Assembly: GCA_027483345.1 (NCBI GenBank)
Contig: JAIXUV010000276.1
Span: forward strand, 1 to 48,122
Direction of reading: 5' to 3'
From: Verrucomicrobiales bacterium
GTDB lineage: Bacteria > Verrucomicrobiota > Verrucomicrobiia > Limisphaerales > UBA9464
DNA length: 48,122 nucleotides
Shown here: in pieces, positions 16,829 through 25,164 of the stretch
How the letters are laid out: each line of letters begins with the position of its first letter
How positions within the stretch are numbered: the stretch's first letter is position 1
Notes under the pieces: generated by a model
Databases searched by the model: none
What the model saw: the letters and a program-made list of their open reading frames with translations, nothing else
Told to the model about the DNA's origin: nothing
Position numbers and translations under genes: made by a program

Positions 16829-17722
16829 TCAGAACACCTCGGCGCGGAGTCCGCTGACCTCCCGCACACGGCGGGCGATCTGGGACAGGGACCGCAGGGG
16901 CAGGTGTCCGCAGGAGGAGGACTGCGTCGGACGCGTCGCGGAGTAGACCTGCACCAGCGGGATGGCGGCCCCGGCATCCTTCAGTTCCCGGAGCCGGCGG
17001 GCGTAGATTTCCACCTCGGACGCGCTGGGACCGACACCGTTGACGGTGGCGAAGAGGCTCTGGATGACCACCGGACGCCGACGGGCCAGGGTGAGCAGGT
17101 TCTCGAGCACGGTCTCGATGGTGCAGTCGGGCCGGTTGACGCGGTCCATGTGGTCCTGCGAGCCGGCGTCCAGCTTGGCCCACACCTCGTCATGCACGGT
17201 GAAGAGGGTGAGTCCCTCCTGGACCTCGCGGCTTCCGAGGCCGGTGCCGTTGGTGAGGAGGACCATCTTGAAGAACGGATACCGGCCGCGCGCGCGGAGA
17301 TGGACGACCTCCTCGACGACCTCGTTGAAGTTCGGACAGAGCGTCGGTTCGCCGTCGCCGCTCAGGGCGACATGACGGAGCCGGACCAGTTCCTCGGGCA
17401 GGGCCCGGTAGGCGGGTCGAAGACGCACGTTGCCACTCCAGACCTCCCCCAGAGTCGCCGCCAGTTCCTCGCCGACGCGGGCGGCGTCCACGGCCTGGGG
17501 CAGCTGGAACGGCCTCGGGGAGGACTCGCAATAGGTGCAGCGGAAATTGCAGCAGTGCCCCGGCGAAAGGTTGATCCCGACGGAGAGGCCCCGGGCGCGT
17601 GGGGAGACCACGGTGTACACGAGTTCACGGCCGCCGAAGTCCCGTGGACATCCGAACGCCGTCATGACACCCGTCGGCGACGGCCGCGCCGTGGTGGGTT
17701 CCTGCGTGTAGAGCTCGTTCAT
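16829..17722 (-). CDS. Radical SAM protein
   Basis: This radical S-adenosylmethionine enzyme of 297 residues has the cluster motif CNFRCTYC (Cys58, Cys62, Cys65) in the context LSVGINLSPGHCCNFRCTYC. Further radical SAM features include the LSGDGEPTL stretch for SAM binding and VLLTNGTGL. The layout recalls the COG0731-type Fe-S oxidoreductases, which include wyosine-related proteins, but the substrate cannot be assigned. No C-terminal auxiliary cluster is obvious; a single SSSCGH sits near the end. The ATG at 17722 is chosen because it puts the motif at the usual distance; the open frame upstream to 18241 is the antisense of the Dabb gene. It is divergently arranged with respect to the Dabb gene at 17924. 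Confidence 0.88.
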   Translation of the reverse strand: MNELYTQEPTTARPSPTGVMTAFGCPRDFGGRELVYTVVSPRARGLSVGINLSPGHCCNFRCTYCESSPRPFQLPQAVDAARVGEELAATLGEVWSGNVRLRPAYRALPEELVRLRHVALSGDGEPTLCPNFNEVVEEVVHLRARGRYPFFKMVLLTNGTGLGSREVQEGLTLFTVHDEVWAKLDAGSQDHMDRVNRPDCTIETVLENLLTLARRRPVVIQSLFATVNGVGPSASEVEIYARRLRELKDAGAAIPLVQVYSATRPTQSSSCGHLPLRSLSQIARRVREVSGLRAEVF

Positions 17723-17871
17723 GGGTTCCCGATCGCCTGCCCCGGAACACCCGATGCCCCGGAGGTCGACGCCTTTCGGGAGGTGACTGTCGGCTTCGGT
17801 CCACGGAGCGCCTAGTCCGTGGTTGGGATTGACCGGACGGAAATTGTCCGACCGCGTGCGCCCTTCCGGGC

Positions 17872-17901
17872 TTGTCCGACAACGGCGGACGTTCCTAGCC
17901 T
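17872..17901 (+). promoter_or_regulatory. Candidate promoter of the Dabb-domain gene
   Basis: TTGTCC (17872-17877) and TAGCCT (17896-17901) are separated by 18 nt and sit 23 nt before the ATG. TTGTCCGAC also occurs 28 nt upstream at 17844, so a binding site may overlap the -35 region. Confidence 0.4.
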
Positions 17902-17923
17902 GTGGCCGACCCGTCCGCCCTCC

Positions 17924-18310
17924 ATGAAACGTTTCCTCATCCTCGCCGCGGCGCTCGCGCTCGCGTTGACTCTCCCTGCCATGGCCGCCACCACCAAGAA
18001 GCAGAAGGGATCGATCCGCCACGTCGTCGCCTTCAAGTTCAAGGAATCCGCCTCGAAGGAGGACATCAAGAAGGTCGAGGACGCCTTCCGCGCCCTGAAG
18101 CCGAAGATCCCGCAGATCGTGTCCCTCGAGGCCGGCACCAACAACAGCCCGGAAGGCCTCAACAAGGGCTGCACCCACGGCTGGATCCTGACCTTCGAGT
18201 CCGAGAAGGACCGCGACGACTACCTCGTCCATCCCGACCACAAGGAGTTCGGCAAGCTGGTCGGACCGCTGGTCGCGGACGTGTTCGTGATCGACTTCCG
18301 GGCCAAGTGA
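17924..18310 (+). CDS. Exported Dabb (stress-responsive A/B barrel) domain protein
   Basis: The product is 128 residues: a signal peptide (MKRFLILAAALALALTLPAMA, about residues 1-21) followed by a dimeric alpha/beta-barrel domain. The Dabb features are IRHVVAFKFKESASKEDIKK at the start, the NNSPEGLNKGCTHGWILTF segment, and YLVHPDHKEFGKLV near the end. Dabb proteins are ferredoxin-like dimers of mostly unknown function; an exported copy is common in Verrucomicrobiota and Planctomycetota. The ATG at 17924 is chosen because it begins the signal peptide. A possible promoter lies 23 nt upstream. The next gene follows after 62 nt, so they may share a transcript, but no functional link is evident. 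Confidence 0.88.
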   Translation: MKRFLILAAALALALTLPAMAATTKKQKGSIRHVVAFKFKESASKEDIKKVEDAFRALKPKIPQIVSLEAGTNNSPEGLNKGCTHGWILTFESEKDRDDYLVHPDHKEFGKLVGPLVADVFVIDFRAK

Positions 18311-18372
18311 CCCGGCTGGTGTCTTCCCGGCGCGATCCGCGCCGGGAGAACCTCCGACGCCCCTACCTCCGC

Positions 18373-19380
18373 ATGCTCTGCTTCGTCACGGGCGCCTCGG
18401 GATTCGTCGGCGCCAACCTGGTCCACGCCCTGAACGCGCGGGGGCACCGCGTCCGGACGCTCCTCCGTCCCGGCGCGGACCTCCGGGGACTCGTCGGCGC
18501 CGACCACGAGGCCGTGGCCGGGGACCTGACCGATCCCGTGGATTCCCTCGCCCGCGCGATGCGGGGTAGCGACTGGTGCTTCCACGTCGCGGCGAGCTAC
18601 GCGCTGTGGCTTCCGGACTACACCCCGATGTTCCGGGCCAACGTCGACGGCACCCGGAACGTCCTCCAGGCCGCGCACCAGGCCGGCTGCTCGCGCATCG
18701 TCTACACCAGCACCGTGGGCTGCATCGGACTGCCGAAGCCCAGCGCGGACGGCACGGTCCGGCCCACCGACGAATCCACGCCGGTGGCGGAGTCCCAGAT
18801 GTCGAATCCCTACAAGCTCTCCAAGTGGCAGGCCGAGGTGGTGGCCCGGGAACTGGCGGCGAAGGGCCTGCCGGTGGTGGTGGTCAACCCCAGCGCCCCG
18901 ATCGGGCCGCGCGACGTGAAGCCGACCCCGACGGGCAAGGTCATCGTCGACTTCCTTCACCGCGCGATGCCGGCGTACCTGGACACCGGCCTGAACTGGG
19001 TCCATGTGCGGGACGTCTGCGAAGGCCACATCCTCGCCGCCGAGAAGGGCCGGATCGGCCAGCGCTACATCCTCGGCCACCAGGACGGCAACTGGACGAT
19101 GAAGCAGGCCCTCGACGTCCTCGCCGAGATCACCGGCATCCCGGCCCCGCGCTTCCGCGTCCCCTACGGCGTCGCCTGGACGGCGGCGCAGGTGGACGAG
19201 GTCGTCGCGAAATTCACCGGCAAGCCGCCGAAGGCCCCCATCGCCGGCGTCCGCATGGCCGCGTACAAGATGTGGTTCGACCCTTCCAAGGCCGTCCGCG
19301 AACTGGGCTTGCCCCAGACGCCCCCGCGACAGGCGCTGTCCGACGCGGTCGACTGGTTCCGGTCACACGGGATGGCGTAA
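18373..19380 (+). CDS. hpnA: NAD-dependent epimerase/dehydratase, HpnA-like
   Basis: This extended short-chain dehydrogenase/reductase has 335 residues. The nucleotide-binding motif GASGFVGANL sits at residues 7-16, the STVG stretch near 113 and the catalytic YKLSK at 147-151. The pattern SNPYKLSKWQAE, followed by VVNPSAPIGPRDVKPTPTGK, is that of the hopanoid-associated sugar epimerase group (HpnA). In characterised hopanoid producers that gene lies among hpn genes; no other hopanoid gene is visible here, so the pathway is uncertain and the symbol should be read as family level. No clear ribosome-binding site precedes the ATG. A heptanucleotide repeat array starts 30 nt after its stop. Confidence 0.85.
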   Translation: MLCFVTGASGFVGANLVHALNARGHRVRTLLRPGADLRGLVGADHEAVAGDLTDPVDSLARAMRGSDWCFHVAASYALWLPDYTPMFRANVDGTRNVLQAAHQAGCSRIVYTSTVGCIGLPKPSADGTVRPTDESTPVAESQMSNPYKLSKWQAEVVARELAAKGLPVVVVNPSAPIGPRDVKPTPTGKVIVDFLHRAMPAYLDTGLNWVHVRDVCEGHILAAEKGRIGQRYILGHQDGNWTMKQALDVLAEITGIPAPRFRVPYGVAWTAAQVDEVVAKFTGKPPKAPIAGVRMAAYKMWFDPSKAVRELGLPQTPPRQALSDAVDWFRSHGMA

Positions 19381-19410
19381 GAGTGGAGGGGTTGGCTTGA
19401 AGGGCCGCGA

Positions 19411-19452
19411 CGCCAGACCCCAGTCGCCAGATGCCAGATGCCTGACGCCCGC
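19411..19452. repeat. Six-copy degenerate heptanucleotide repeat (consensus YGCCAGA)
   Basis: Six 7-mers run without gaps; CGCCAGA, TGCCAGA and TGCCTGA are typical units. The array lies 30 nt after the epimerase stop and 50 nt before the next start. Confidence 0.7.
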
Positions 19453-19502
19453 CCCCAATTCCCCGCTTGCCCTGCCCCCGTTCGCGCCGGTATCTCGCCG
19501 CG

Positions 19503-20240
19503 ATGTCCGACCCCGCAACCACCCCAAAGCCGTCGTTCTGGGAACTTCCGGAGGTGCCCCGGGCGCTCCCGTTCGCGGCGTTCCTCCTGATCGGCAGCTT
19601 CGCCGGCGCCGCCACCGAGGCCTCGGCCTACTGGGTCTATGTGCTGAAGACCTTCGTCGGCGCCGCCCTGCTCTGGCATTTCCGCCCCCGCCTCGCAGAA
19701 CTGCGCTGGGCCGTGAGCTGGGAGGCCGTCGTGGTCGGCGTGCTCATCGCCGCCTTGTGGATCGGACTCGACGGACGGATTCCCGCCCTCGGCACGCTCT
19801 ACGACACCATCAGTTCCCGCTTCACGGGCAAACCCGTCGAGGTACCGAAGCCAGAGGCGCCCTGGAACCCGCTGGCCTTCTTCAAGGACAACGCCCCGCT
19901 GGGCTACGCCATCCTCGTGGTCCGGGTGGTCGGACGCTCCTTCGTCGTGCCCATGGTCGAGGAGCTGTTCTACCGGTCCTTCTTCCACCGCTTCATCGCT
20001 AGCCAGGACTTCCTCGGGCTGCCCATCGGACTCTGGAACCTCCGGGCGTTCGTGATCACCAGTGTCGCCTTCGGTCTCGCGCATCCGGGCCAATGGGTGC
20101 AGGGGATCGTCTGTGGTGCTGCCTACCAGTTCCTGGTGATCCGCCACAAGCGGCTCGGGGACTCGATCACCGCGCACGCCATCACCAACGCCCTGTGCAG
20201 CGCCTACGCGATCGCGGCCGGCAAGTGGGAGTTCACCTGA
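19503..20240 (+). CDS. CPBP-family intramembrane glutamic protease (CAAX protease-related)
   Basis: This polytopic membrane protein (245 residues) has the conserved motifs of the CPBP/Abi family: EELFYRSFFHR (Glu153, Glu154, Arg158), FGLAHPGQW (His194) and a final HAITNAL helix. The N-terminus is helical (ALPFAAFLLIGSFAGAATEA). Family members cleave substrates within the membrane. The overall pattern is close to the 'CAAX prenyl protease-related' group found in exosortase-containing bacteria, but no exosortase or PEP-CTERM protein is seen in this window. The ATG at 19503 follows the repeat array and has no obvious ribosome-binding site. Its stop overlaps the beginning of the next reading frame, suggesting coupled translation. 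Confidence 0.87.
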   Translation: MSDPATTPKPSFWELPEVPRALPFAAFLLIGSFAGAATEASAYWVYVLKTFVGAALLWHFRPRLAELRWAVSWEAVVVGVLIAALWIGLDGRIPALGTLYDTISSRFTGKPVEVPKPEAPWNPLAFFKDNAPLGYAILVVRVVGRSFVVPMVEELFYRSFFHRFIASQDFLGLPIGLWNLRAFVITSVAFGLAHPGQWVQGIVCGAAYQFLVIRHKRLGDSITAHAITNALCSAYAIAAGKWEFT

Positions 20241-21865
20241 ATCCAACCCCGGAGAACGGTCCGCTGACGTCCCAACGCACCACGCTCCTCCCGCCCTGCG
20301 TGGTGTTCGAGGACGACCACCTGCTCGTGGTGGACAAGCCGCCCGGTTGGAACACCCACGCGCCCTCGCCGTACGCGGGCGAAGGGATCCACGAATGGCT
20401 GAAGCACCGTGAACCGCGCTGGGCCGACCTCGCGATCCTCCACCGACTCGACAAGGACACCTCCGGCCTCCTCGTCTTCGGGAAGTCCCCGCAGGCGAAC
20501 CGTTCGCTGGCACGGCAGTTCGAGGAACACCTCGTGGGCAAGGTCTACCAGTTCCGCACGGACCGGCAGGTCGGGACCCAACGCTGCGTCGAGACCTCGG
20601 CCGTCGTCCGCAACGGCGACCACCACGTGGCCCGGCCTTGGGCCGTCGGCATGGACGCGGCGGAGACGGCGTTCGAGGTGGTGCGGCGGACGCCGGGCTT
20701 CACCGAGCTGGAGGCGAGGCCGAAGACCGGACGAACCCACCAGATCCGCGTGCATGCCGCCCATCGGGGATGGCCGCTGATCGGGGACGCCCTGTACGGC
20801 GGCACGGCACATCCGCGCCTGCACCTGGCCTCGGTGCGGCTGGAGTTCGTCCATCCCACGCTCGGAACCCCCGTGGTGTTCGAGGCACCCGACCGCTTCG
20901 ACGTCCCGCCGGCGACCCTGCTGCGCGCCGCGGTGGTCCATCCCGCAGAGACCGACGCCTTCCGGAGGCTGCACGGCGCCGCGGATGCCGGTGCGGGCGG
21001 CGGCATCCATTGCGACCAGCTCGGGCCGTACGTCCTGTTGCAGTCGGAAGGCGAACCGTCCGGCGTTCCTGCCGAAGTCGTCCCCGGATCGGACGGGCTC
21101 TACTTCAAACAGTGGAACCGGCATGTCCGCACCACCGCGGCCGAGGCCGCCGGGCCGCGTCACCTGCGGGGTCCCGAGGCGCCGGAACGCTTCGAGATCC
21201 GCGAGAACGGCGTCCGCTACGAACTGAGCTTCGCGGAGGGCTACAGCGTCGGCCTCTTCCTCGACCAACGGGACAACCGGCGGCGGCTCCTTGTGAACCA
21301 CGTCGCCTCCGGCTTCCCGCTGTTCCCGGAGGCCGCCGTGGGACGGGAGGTGCTGAACTGCTTCGCCTACACCGGCGGGTTCAGCGTCTGTGCGGCCTTG
21401 GCCGGCGCGCGGGCCACCAGCCTGGACCTCTCCCGGAAGTACCTCGACTGGGCCCGCAGGAACTTCGAACGGAACGGCTTGGACCCCGCGGCCCACGACT
21501 TCATCTACGGCGACGTCTTCGACTGGATCCGCCGGCTCGCCAAGAAGGGCAGGCGCTTCGACGCCGTGCTGCTGGACCCACCCACCTTCTCCCGGAGCAA
21601 GGAACACGGCGACTTCCGGGCGGAGCGCGACTACGGCCAGCTGGTGTCCTCGGCCCTGGCGGTCCTGAAGCCTTGCGGCGTCCTGTTCGCCTCGACCAAC
21701 GCGGCCCGGCTCGAACCCGAACGCTTCCTGTCCGACATCCGAACGGCCATCGCCGCAGCCGGAAGACGCATCATTTCCCAGCACTACGTTCCGCAGCCGC
21801 CGGACTTCCCCATCAGCCGGGAGGAACCCGCCTACCTGAAGACCGTCTGGCTCCGCGTCTCCTGA
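20225..21865 (+). CDS. Fused RluA-type pseudouridine synthase and RlmI/RlmK-like SAM methyltransferase
   Basis: Two RNA-modifying domains lie in one chain of about 546 residues. Residues 25-240 are an RluA-family pseudouridine synthase: VFEDDHLLVVDKPPGWNTH, then the catalytic HRLDKDTSGLLVF with Asp76, then GRTHQIRVHAAHRGWPLIGD. From about 265 the protein becomes a class I methyltransferase of the RlmI/YccW type. It has a PUA/EEHEE-like segment (YFKQWNRHVRT), GYSVGLFLDQRDNR, the SAM-binding NCFAYTGGFSV and the LLDPPTFSRSK motif. Both enzyme halves look intact. The target is probably ribosomal RNA, but the positions are unknown. The start is unclear: the frame has no ATG. GTG at 20225 overlaps the protease gene by 16 nt, and a CTG at 20237 would make a CTGA overlap with its stop. 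Confidence 0.88.
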   Translation: MGVHLNPTPENGPLTSQRTTLLPPCVVFEDDHLLVVDKPPGWNTHAPSPYAGEGIHEWLKHREPRWADLAILHRLDKDTSGLLVFGKSPQANRSLARQFEEHLVGKVYQFRTDRQVGTQRCVETSAVVRNGDHHVARPWAVGMDAAETAFEVVRRTPGFTELEARPKTGRTHQIRVHAAHRGWPLIGDALYGGTAHPRLHLASVRLEFVHPTLGTPVVFEAPDRFDVPPATLLRAAVVHPAETDAFRRLHGAADAGAGGGIHCDQLGPYVLLQSEGEPSGVPAEVVPGSDGLYFKQWNRHVRTTAAEAAGPRHLRGPEAPERFEIRENGVRYELSFAEGYSVGLFLDQRDNRRRLLVNHVASGFPLFPEAAVGREVLNCFAYTGGFSVCAALAGARATSLDLSRKYLDWARRNFERNGLDPAAHDFIYGDVFDWIRRLAKKGRRFDAVLLDPPTFSRSKEHGDFRAERDYGQLVSSALAVLKPCGVLFASTNAARLEPERFLSDIRTAIAAAGRRIISQHYVPQPPDFPISREEPAYLKTVWLRVS

Positions 21866-21875
21866 TCCCCATCCC

Positions 21876-21915
21876 CCCTTTCGCCCTTCAACGCCGCAGC
21901 CCTTCAACCCGATAA
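21876..21915. repeat. Degenerate period-8 repeat (consensus CCCTTCAA)
   Basis: Five octamers in tandem include two identical CCCTTCAA units. The array begins 11 nt after the preceding stop codon. A related array (CTTCATCG) is at 41525-41564. Confidence 0.6.
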
Positions 21916-21935
21916 CAGCCTCCCACGGCTCCGGG

Positions 21936-21965
21936 TTGCCATCTGTCAACCTCGCGGTCTATGGT
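21936..21965 (+). promoter_or_regulatory. Candidate promoter of the TPR gene
   Basis: TTGCCA (21936-21941) and TATGGT (21960-21965) are 18 nt apart. Transcription would begin at about the ATG at 21972, implying a leaderless or nearly leaderless message, which fits the lack of a ribosome-binding site there. Confidence 0.3.
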
Positions 21966-21971
21966 TCGGGC

Positions 21972-23369
21972 ATGGCTGAGAAAACTCTGGATCAGGTCCC
22001 GGCGTCGCAGCGGGAACTGTTCGAGAAAGGCGTGGCGGCGTTGCAGAAGAACAACCTGGACTACGCCGTGACGCTGCTGTTCCAGGTGGTGAAGAACGAA
22101 CCCGCGCTGTACGAGGCCCGGGAGGCGCTCCGGGCGGCCCAGCACAAGCGGGCCGGCAACAAGGCGGGCGGCCTCTTCAAGATCCGGAAGTTCCTCGGAT
22201 CCGCCAACACCCTCACCCGCGGCCAACTCGCCATGCGGTCCAACCCGCTCGAGGCGATCGTCGTCGCTGAGGAGGTCCTCAACGAGGATCCGGCCAACGT
22301 CGACGCCCACGAGCTGCTGGCGGACGCCGCGTTGCAGTCGCGTCTGCCCAAGACCGCCCTGCTCTCGCTCGAGGTGGCGTTCAAGGCCAATGCGGCCAAC
22401 CGCAGGCTGGCCGAGAAGCTGGCGGATGCGCACAACCAGCTGGGGAACCGCGCACGGGCCGAGAAGATCCTGCGCGACCTGCTTTCGACCGCTCCCGACG
22501 ACCCGTCGCTGAACGAGAAGCTAAAGAACCTGCTCGCGACCCGGACCCTCTCCGAAGGCGGCTACGAACAGGCCGCAACCGGCGGTGGCAGCTACCGCGA
22601 CCTGCTCCGGGACAAGGAGCAGGCCCGTTCGCTCGAGATGGAGAACCGGGAGGTCAAGGACGTCGACGTCGCCGACCGCCTCCTCCGCGAGCAGGAGGCC
22701 AAGCTGGTCGAGGACCCGTCGAATCCGCGCATCCTCCGCACCCTCGCGGAACTCAGCCTCAAGAAGGGCGACACCGAGGCGGCCCTTGAATGGTATGGGA
22801 AGCTGCTCGCCACGACCGGACTGAACGACCCGCAGATCCTGCAGCAGATCCGGGACATCCACCTCTCGCGGATCACGTCCGAGGAGAAGGCCCTCGACGC
22901 CTCGGACCCGGACCATGCGGCGAAGCTGGCGGAGATCCAGGGGCGCCGGACGAAGTTCCTCATCGAGGACGCCCGACGCCGCTGCGAGGCGAATCCGACG
23001 GACCTGTCCATACGGCTCGAGCTCGGGGACCTCCACCTCCGGGCCGGCCGCCTCGGCGAGGCCATCGCCGAGCTGCAGAAGGCCCAGAACAACCCGAGCA
23101 AGCGGATCGCCGCGATGAACCTCCTCGCCCAGGCCTTCTCGCTGCGCGGGATGAACGACCTCGCCGCGAAGAAGCTCGAGGAGGCCCTCAAGGAGAAGCC
23201 GGTCTTCGACGACGAGGCGAAGGACCTCCGGTACCAGCTCGGAACCGTCCTCGAGAAGGTCGGCCGGAAATCCGAGGCCATCGAGCAGTTCAAGCTCATC
23301 TACGAGCAGGACATCGGCTACCGGGACGTGATGGCGCGGGTGGACGCGTTCTACGCCTCGCAGGGCTGA
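21972..23369 (+). CDS. Cytoplasmic tetratricopeptide-repeat protein
   Basis: This 465-residue helical-repeat protein has no signal peptide or membrane segment. TPR-like units are visible throughout: LFEKGVAALQKNNLDYAVTL, AHELLADAALQSRLPKTAL, LRTLAELSLKKGDTEAALEW, IRLELGDLHLRAGRLGEAIA and YQLGTVLEKVGRKSEAIEQF. The residues between the N-terminal and C-terminal repeat blocks (about 195-240) are charged and probably flexible. TPR proteins act as scaffolds; the partner is not evident. The gene precedes a sigma-54 response regulator with a 143-nt gap, so a functional link is possible but unproven. The ATG at 21972 is chosen because the repeat begins directly after it; upstream in-frame codons cover a promoter-like stretch. 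Confidence 0.85.
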   Translation: MAEKTLDQVPASQRELFEKGVAALQKNNLDYAVTLLFQVVKNEPALYEAREALRAAQHKRAGNKAGGLFKIRKFLGSANTLTRGQLAMRSNPLEAIVVAEEVLNEDPANVDAHELLADAALQSRLPKTALLSLEVAFKANAANRRLAEKLADAHNQLGNRARAEKILRDLLSTAPDDPSLNEKLKNLLATRTLSEGGYEQAATGGGSYRDLLRDKEQARSLEMENREVKDVDVADRLLREQEAKLVEDPSNPRILRTLAELSLKKGDTEAALEWYGKLLATTGLNDPQILQQIRDIHLSRITSEEKALDASDPDHAAKLAEIQGRRTKFLIEDARRRCEANPTDLSIRLELGDLHLRAGRLGEAIAELQKAQNNPSKRIAAMNLLAQAFSLRGMNDLAAKKLEEALKEKPVFDDEAKDLRYQLGTVLEKVGRKSEAIEQFKLIYEQDIGYRDVMARVDAFYASQG

Positions 23370-23512
23370 TCCGGAGCCGCCTTCCGGCCACCGGGAGTTG
23401 TCGGAAACGGCGCCTCGGGACATTTGGCACCCCGGTGGGGACCACCCCCGCGCTTGCACGGGCAGGCGGTTGCGGCCAACTCTCCCCGGAAGAGAGCCGG
23501 TCCCCCGAGCCC

Positions 23513-24961
23513 ATGCCCATCGAGAAGATCATCATCCTGGAGGACAACGAAATCATCCGTCGTTCCCTCGAGGCCCAGCTGCACAAGCGGCGATATGATG
23601 TGGTGGGCGTCTCCACGCTCGCGGCCGCCCAGGACTACCTCGCCAAAGACAACTGGGACCTGATGTTCGTCGACGTCCGCCTCCCGGACGGCGAAGGCAC
23701 GGACCTGCTGCGCGAGCTGCAGAACCGCCCGGTGAAGCCGCTGGTGGTGATCATGACCGGCCACGCCTCGGTCGAATCGGCCGTCGCCTGCATGCGGGAC
23801 GGCGCCTTCGACTACCTGATCAAGCCGTTCTCCAGCGACCAGATCGACATCACGCTGAAGAAGGCCGAGGACTTCACCCAGCTGGTGAAGGTGAACCACT
23901 ACCTCAGCCACGAGGAGGCGGAGGAGACCGGCTACGAGCTGCTGGGCAGGAGCCCGGCGATGCAGGGGCTGCGCGACCTGATCCGCAAGGTGGCCCGCAC
24001 GCAGGCGACGGTGTTGGTCCAGGGTGAGAGCGGCACCGGCAAGGAGCTGGTCTCCCGCGCGATCTACCGCGAAAGCCCGCGCGCCAACGCCCCGTTCATC
24101 AAGGTCAACTGCGCCGCGATCCCCGAGAACCTCATCGAGAGCGAGTTCTTCGGCCACGAGAAGGGCGCGTTCACCGGCGCCCTCAACAAGCGCGAGGGCC
24201 GCTTCGAACTCGCCCACGGCGGCACCATCCTCCTCGACGAGATCAGCGAGGTCTCGCCCCAGGTCCAGGCCAAGCTCCTCCGCGTGCTCCAGGAACGGGA
24301 ACTGGAACGCGTCGGCGGCAACCGCACCATCAAGGTCGACGTCCGCGTCATCGCCACCACCAACCGCAACCTGGAGGAGAGCGTCGCCCGCAAGGAGTTC
24401 CGCCAGGACCTCTTCTTCCGGCTCAACGTCGTCCCGATCCTCGTACCGCCCCTCCGCGAACGGAGGGAGGACATCCTCTTCCTCTCGGAACAGTTCGTTC
24501 AGCGCTTCGTCCGCAAGCACGGCGTCCGCGTCAACGGCATCTCCCCCGGCTGCCGCGCCGCCCTCATGGCCCACGACTGGCCCGGCAACGTCCGCGAGCT
24601 CCAGAACGTCATCGAACGGGCCGTGATCCTCTGTCCGGACGGCGAGGACCTCTCCGCCGCCCACCTCGGGTTCCACCAGTTCACCAACGCCGCCGCCGCC
24701 GCGACCGCCAGCGCCGCATCCCAAGCACCACCCCCCAGCAACGGCCCGTCCCAGGCCGCCGTCTCCGCGGCCGCCCCGGATCAGATCGTGCCGCTCGACC
24801 AACTGGAGAAGCAGGCGATCCTCCACGCCCTGGACCTCTGCAAGGGCAACCGCACCCACGCCGCCAAGCACCTCGGCATCAGCATCCGCACCATGCGCAA
24901 CAAGCTGAAGGAGTACGGTGTCGCCGCCGGTGGCGAATCGGATTCCGAAGACGAAGGTTGA
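23513..24961 (+). CDS. NtrC-family sigma-54-dependent response regulator
   Basis: This 482-residue activator has the classic three parts. The receiver domain has LEDNE and the phospho-acceptor Asp54 in FVDVRLPDG. The AAA+ domain has a Walker A motif GESGTGKE at about 171-178, the sigma-54 contact loop GAFTGA at 218-223, a Walker B segment (GGTILLDEIS) and an arginine-finger region (FRQDLFFRLNVVPI). The C-terminal Fis-type HTH is AAKHLGISIRTMRNKLKEYG. A low-complexity Ala/Pro linker of about 45 residues separates the AAA+ domain from the HTH. No histidine kinase is adjacent, so the partner is elsewhere. It would activate sigma-54 promoters; no convincing one lies in the window. The ATG at 23513 is the natural receiver start. 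Confidence 0.95.
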   Translation: MPIEKIIILEDNEIIRRSLEAQLHKRRYDVVGVSTLAAAQDYLAKDNWDLMFVDVRLPDGEGTDLLRELQNRPVKPLVVIMTGHASVESAVACMRDGAFDYLIKPFSSDQIDITLKKAEDFTQLVKVNHYLSHEEAEETGYELLGRSPAMQGLRDLIRKVARTQATVLVQGESGTGKELVSRAIYRESPRANAPFIKVNCAAIPENLIESEFFGHEKGAFTGALNKREGRFELAHGGTILLDEISEVSPQVQAKLLRVLQERELERVGGNRTIKVDVRVIATTNRNLEESVARKEFRQDLFFRLNVVPILVPPLRERREDILFLSEQFVQRFVRKHGVRVNGISPGCRAALMAHDWPGNVRELQNVIERAVILCPDGEDLSAAHLGFHQFTNAAAAATASAASQAPPPSNGPSQAAVSAAAPDQIVPLDQLEKQAILHALDLCKGNRTHAAKHLGISIRTMRNKLKEYGVAAGGESDSEDEG

Positions 24962-24967
24962 GGGGCG

Positions 24968-25002
24968 GTTGTTGGTCTTCCGTGGTCCGTGGCCCGTCGT
25001 CG
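24968..25002. repeat. Five-copy degenerate heptanucleotide repeat (consensus GTGGTCC)
   Basis: Units such as GTCTTCC, GTGGTCC and GTGGCCC follow one another from 6 nt after the response-regulator stop. The register is exact over five units although the units are imperfect. Confidence 0.65.
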
Positions 25003-25086
25003 GCGTGATCTTCACCCCGCAGTCCCTCGACGCGATTGAGCCGTGCGCAAGAAACGCGGGAAGGCGTCGCCGGTGGAAATGGAAAG

Positions 25087-25121
25087 GCCCTTCCCCGGAA
25101 ACCCACTAACCGGGGAAGGGC
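25087..25121 (-). terminator. Hairpin terminator downstream of the small membrane protein gene
   Basis: A 12-bp perfect stem (GCCCTTCCCCGG / CCGGGGAAGGGC) has an 11-nt loop. On the minus strand it is followed by CTTTCCATTTCC, a T-rich tail, and lies 43 nt past the stop at 25165. On the plus strand it could also act downstream of the sigma-54 regulator. Confidence 0.65.
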
Positions 25122-25164
25122 GTTGCCCACACGACGTGTCGCCAAACGGGGCGCCACGCCAAAC

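Noticed and set aside
16323-17183. Open frames in the 16.3-16.8 kb gap as possible genes
   Set aside because: They translate to Arg/Pro/Ser-rich low-complexity sequence, overlap repeat elements and have no start signal.
17723-18241. N-terminal extension of the radical SAM frame
   Set aside because: The extra 173 codons are the antisense of the Dabb gene. The ATG at 17722 gives the normal spacing to the CxxxCxxC motif.
23425-23440. TGGCAC-N5-TGGGG stretch resembling a sigma-54 promoter
   Set aside because: The -24 part is good but the -12 GC is replaced by GG, so it fails the essential -12 dinucleotide. It lies before the sigma-54 regulator gene but was not called.
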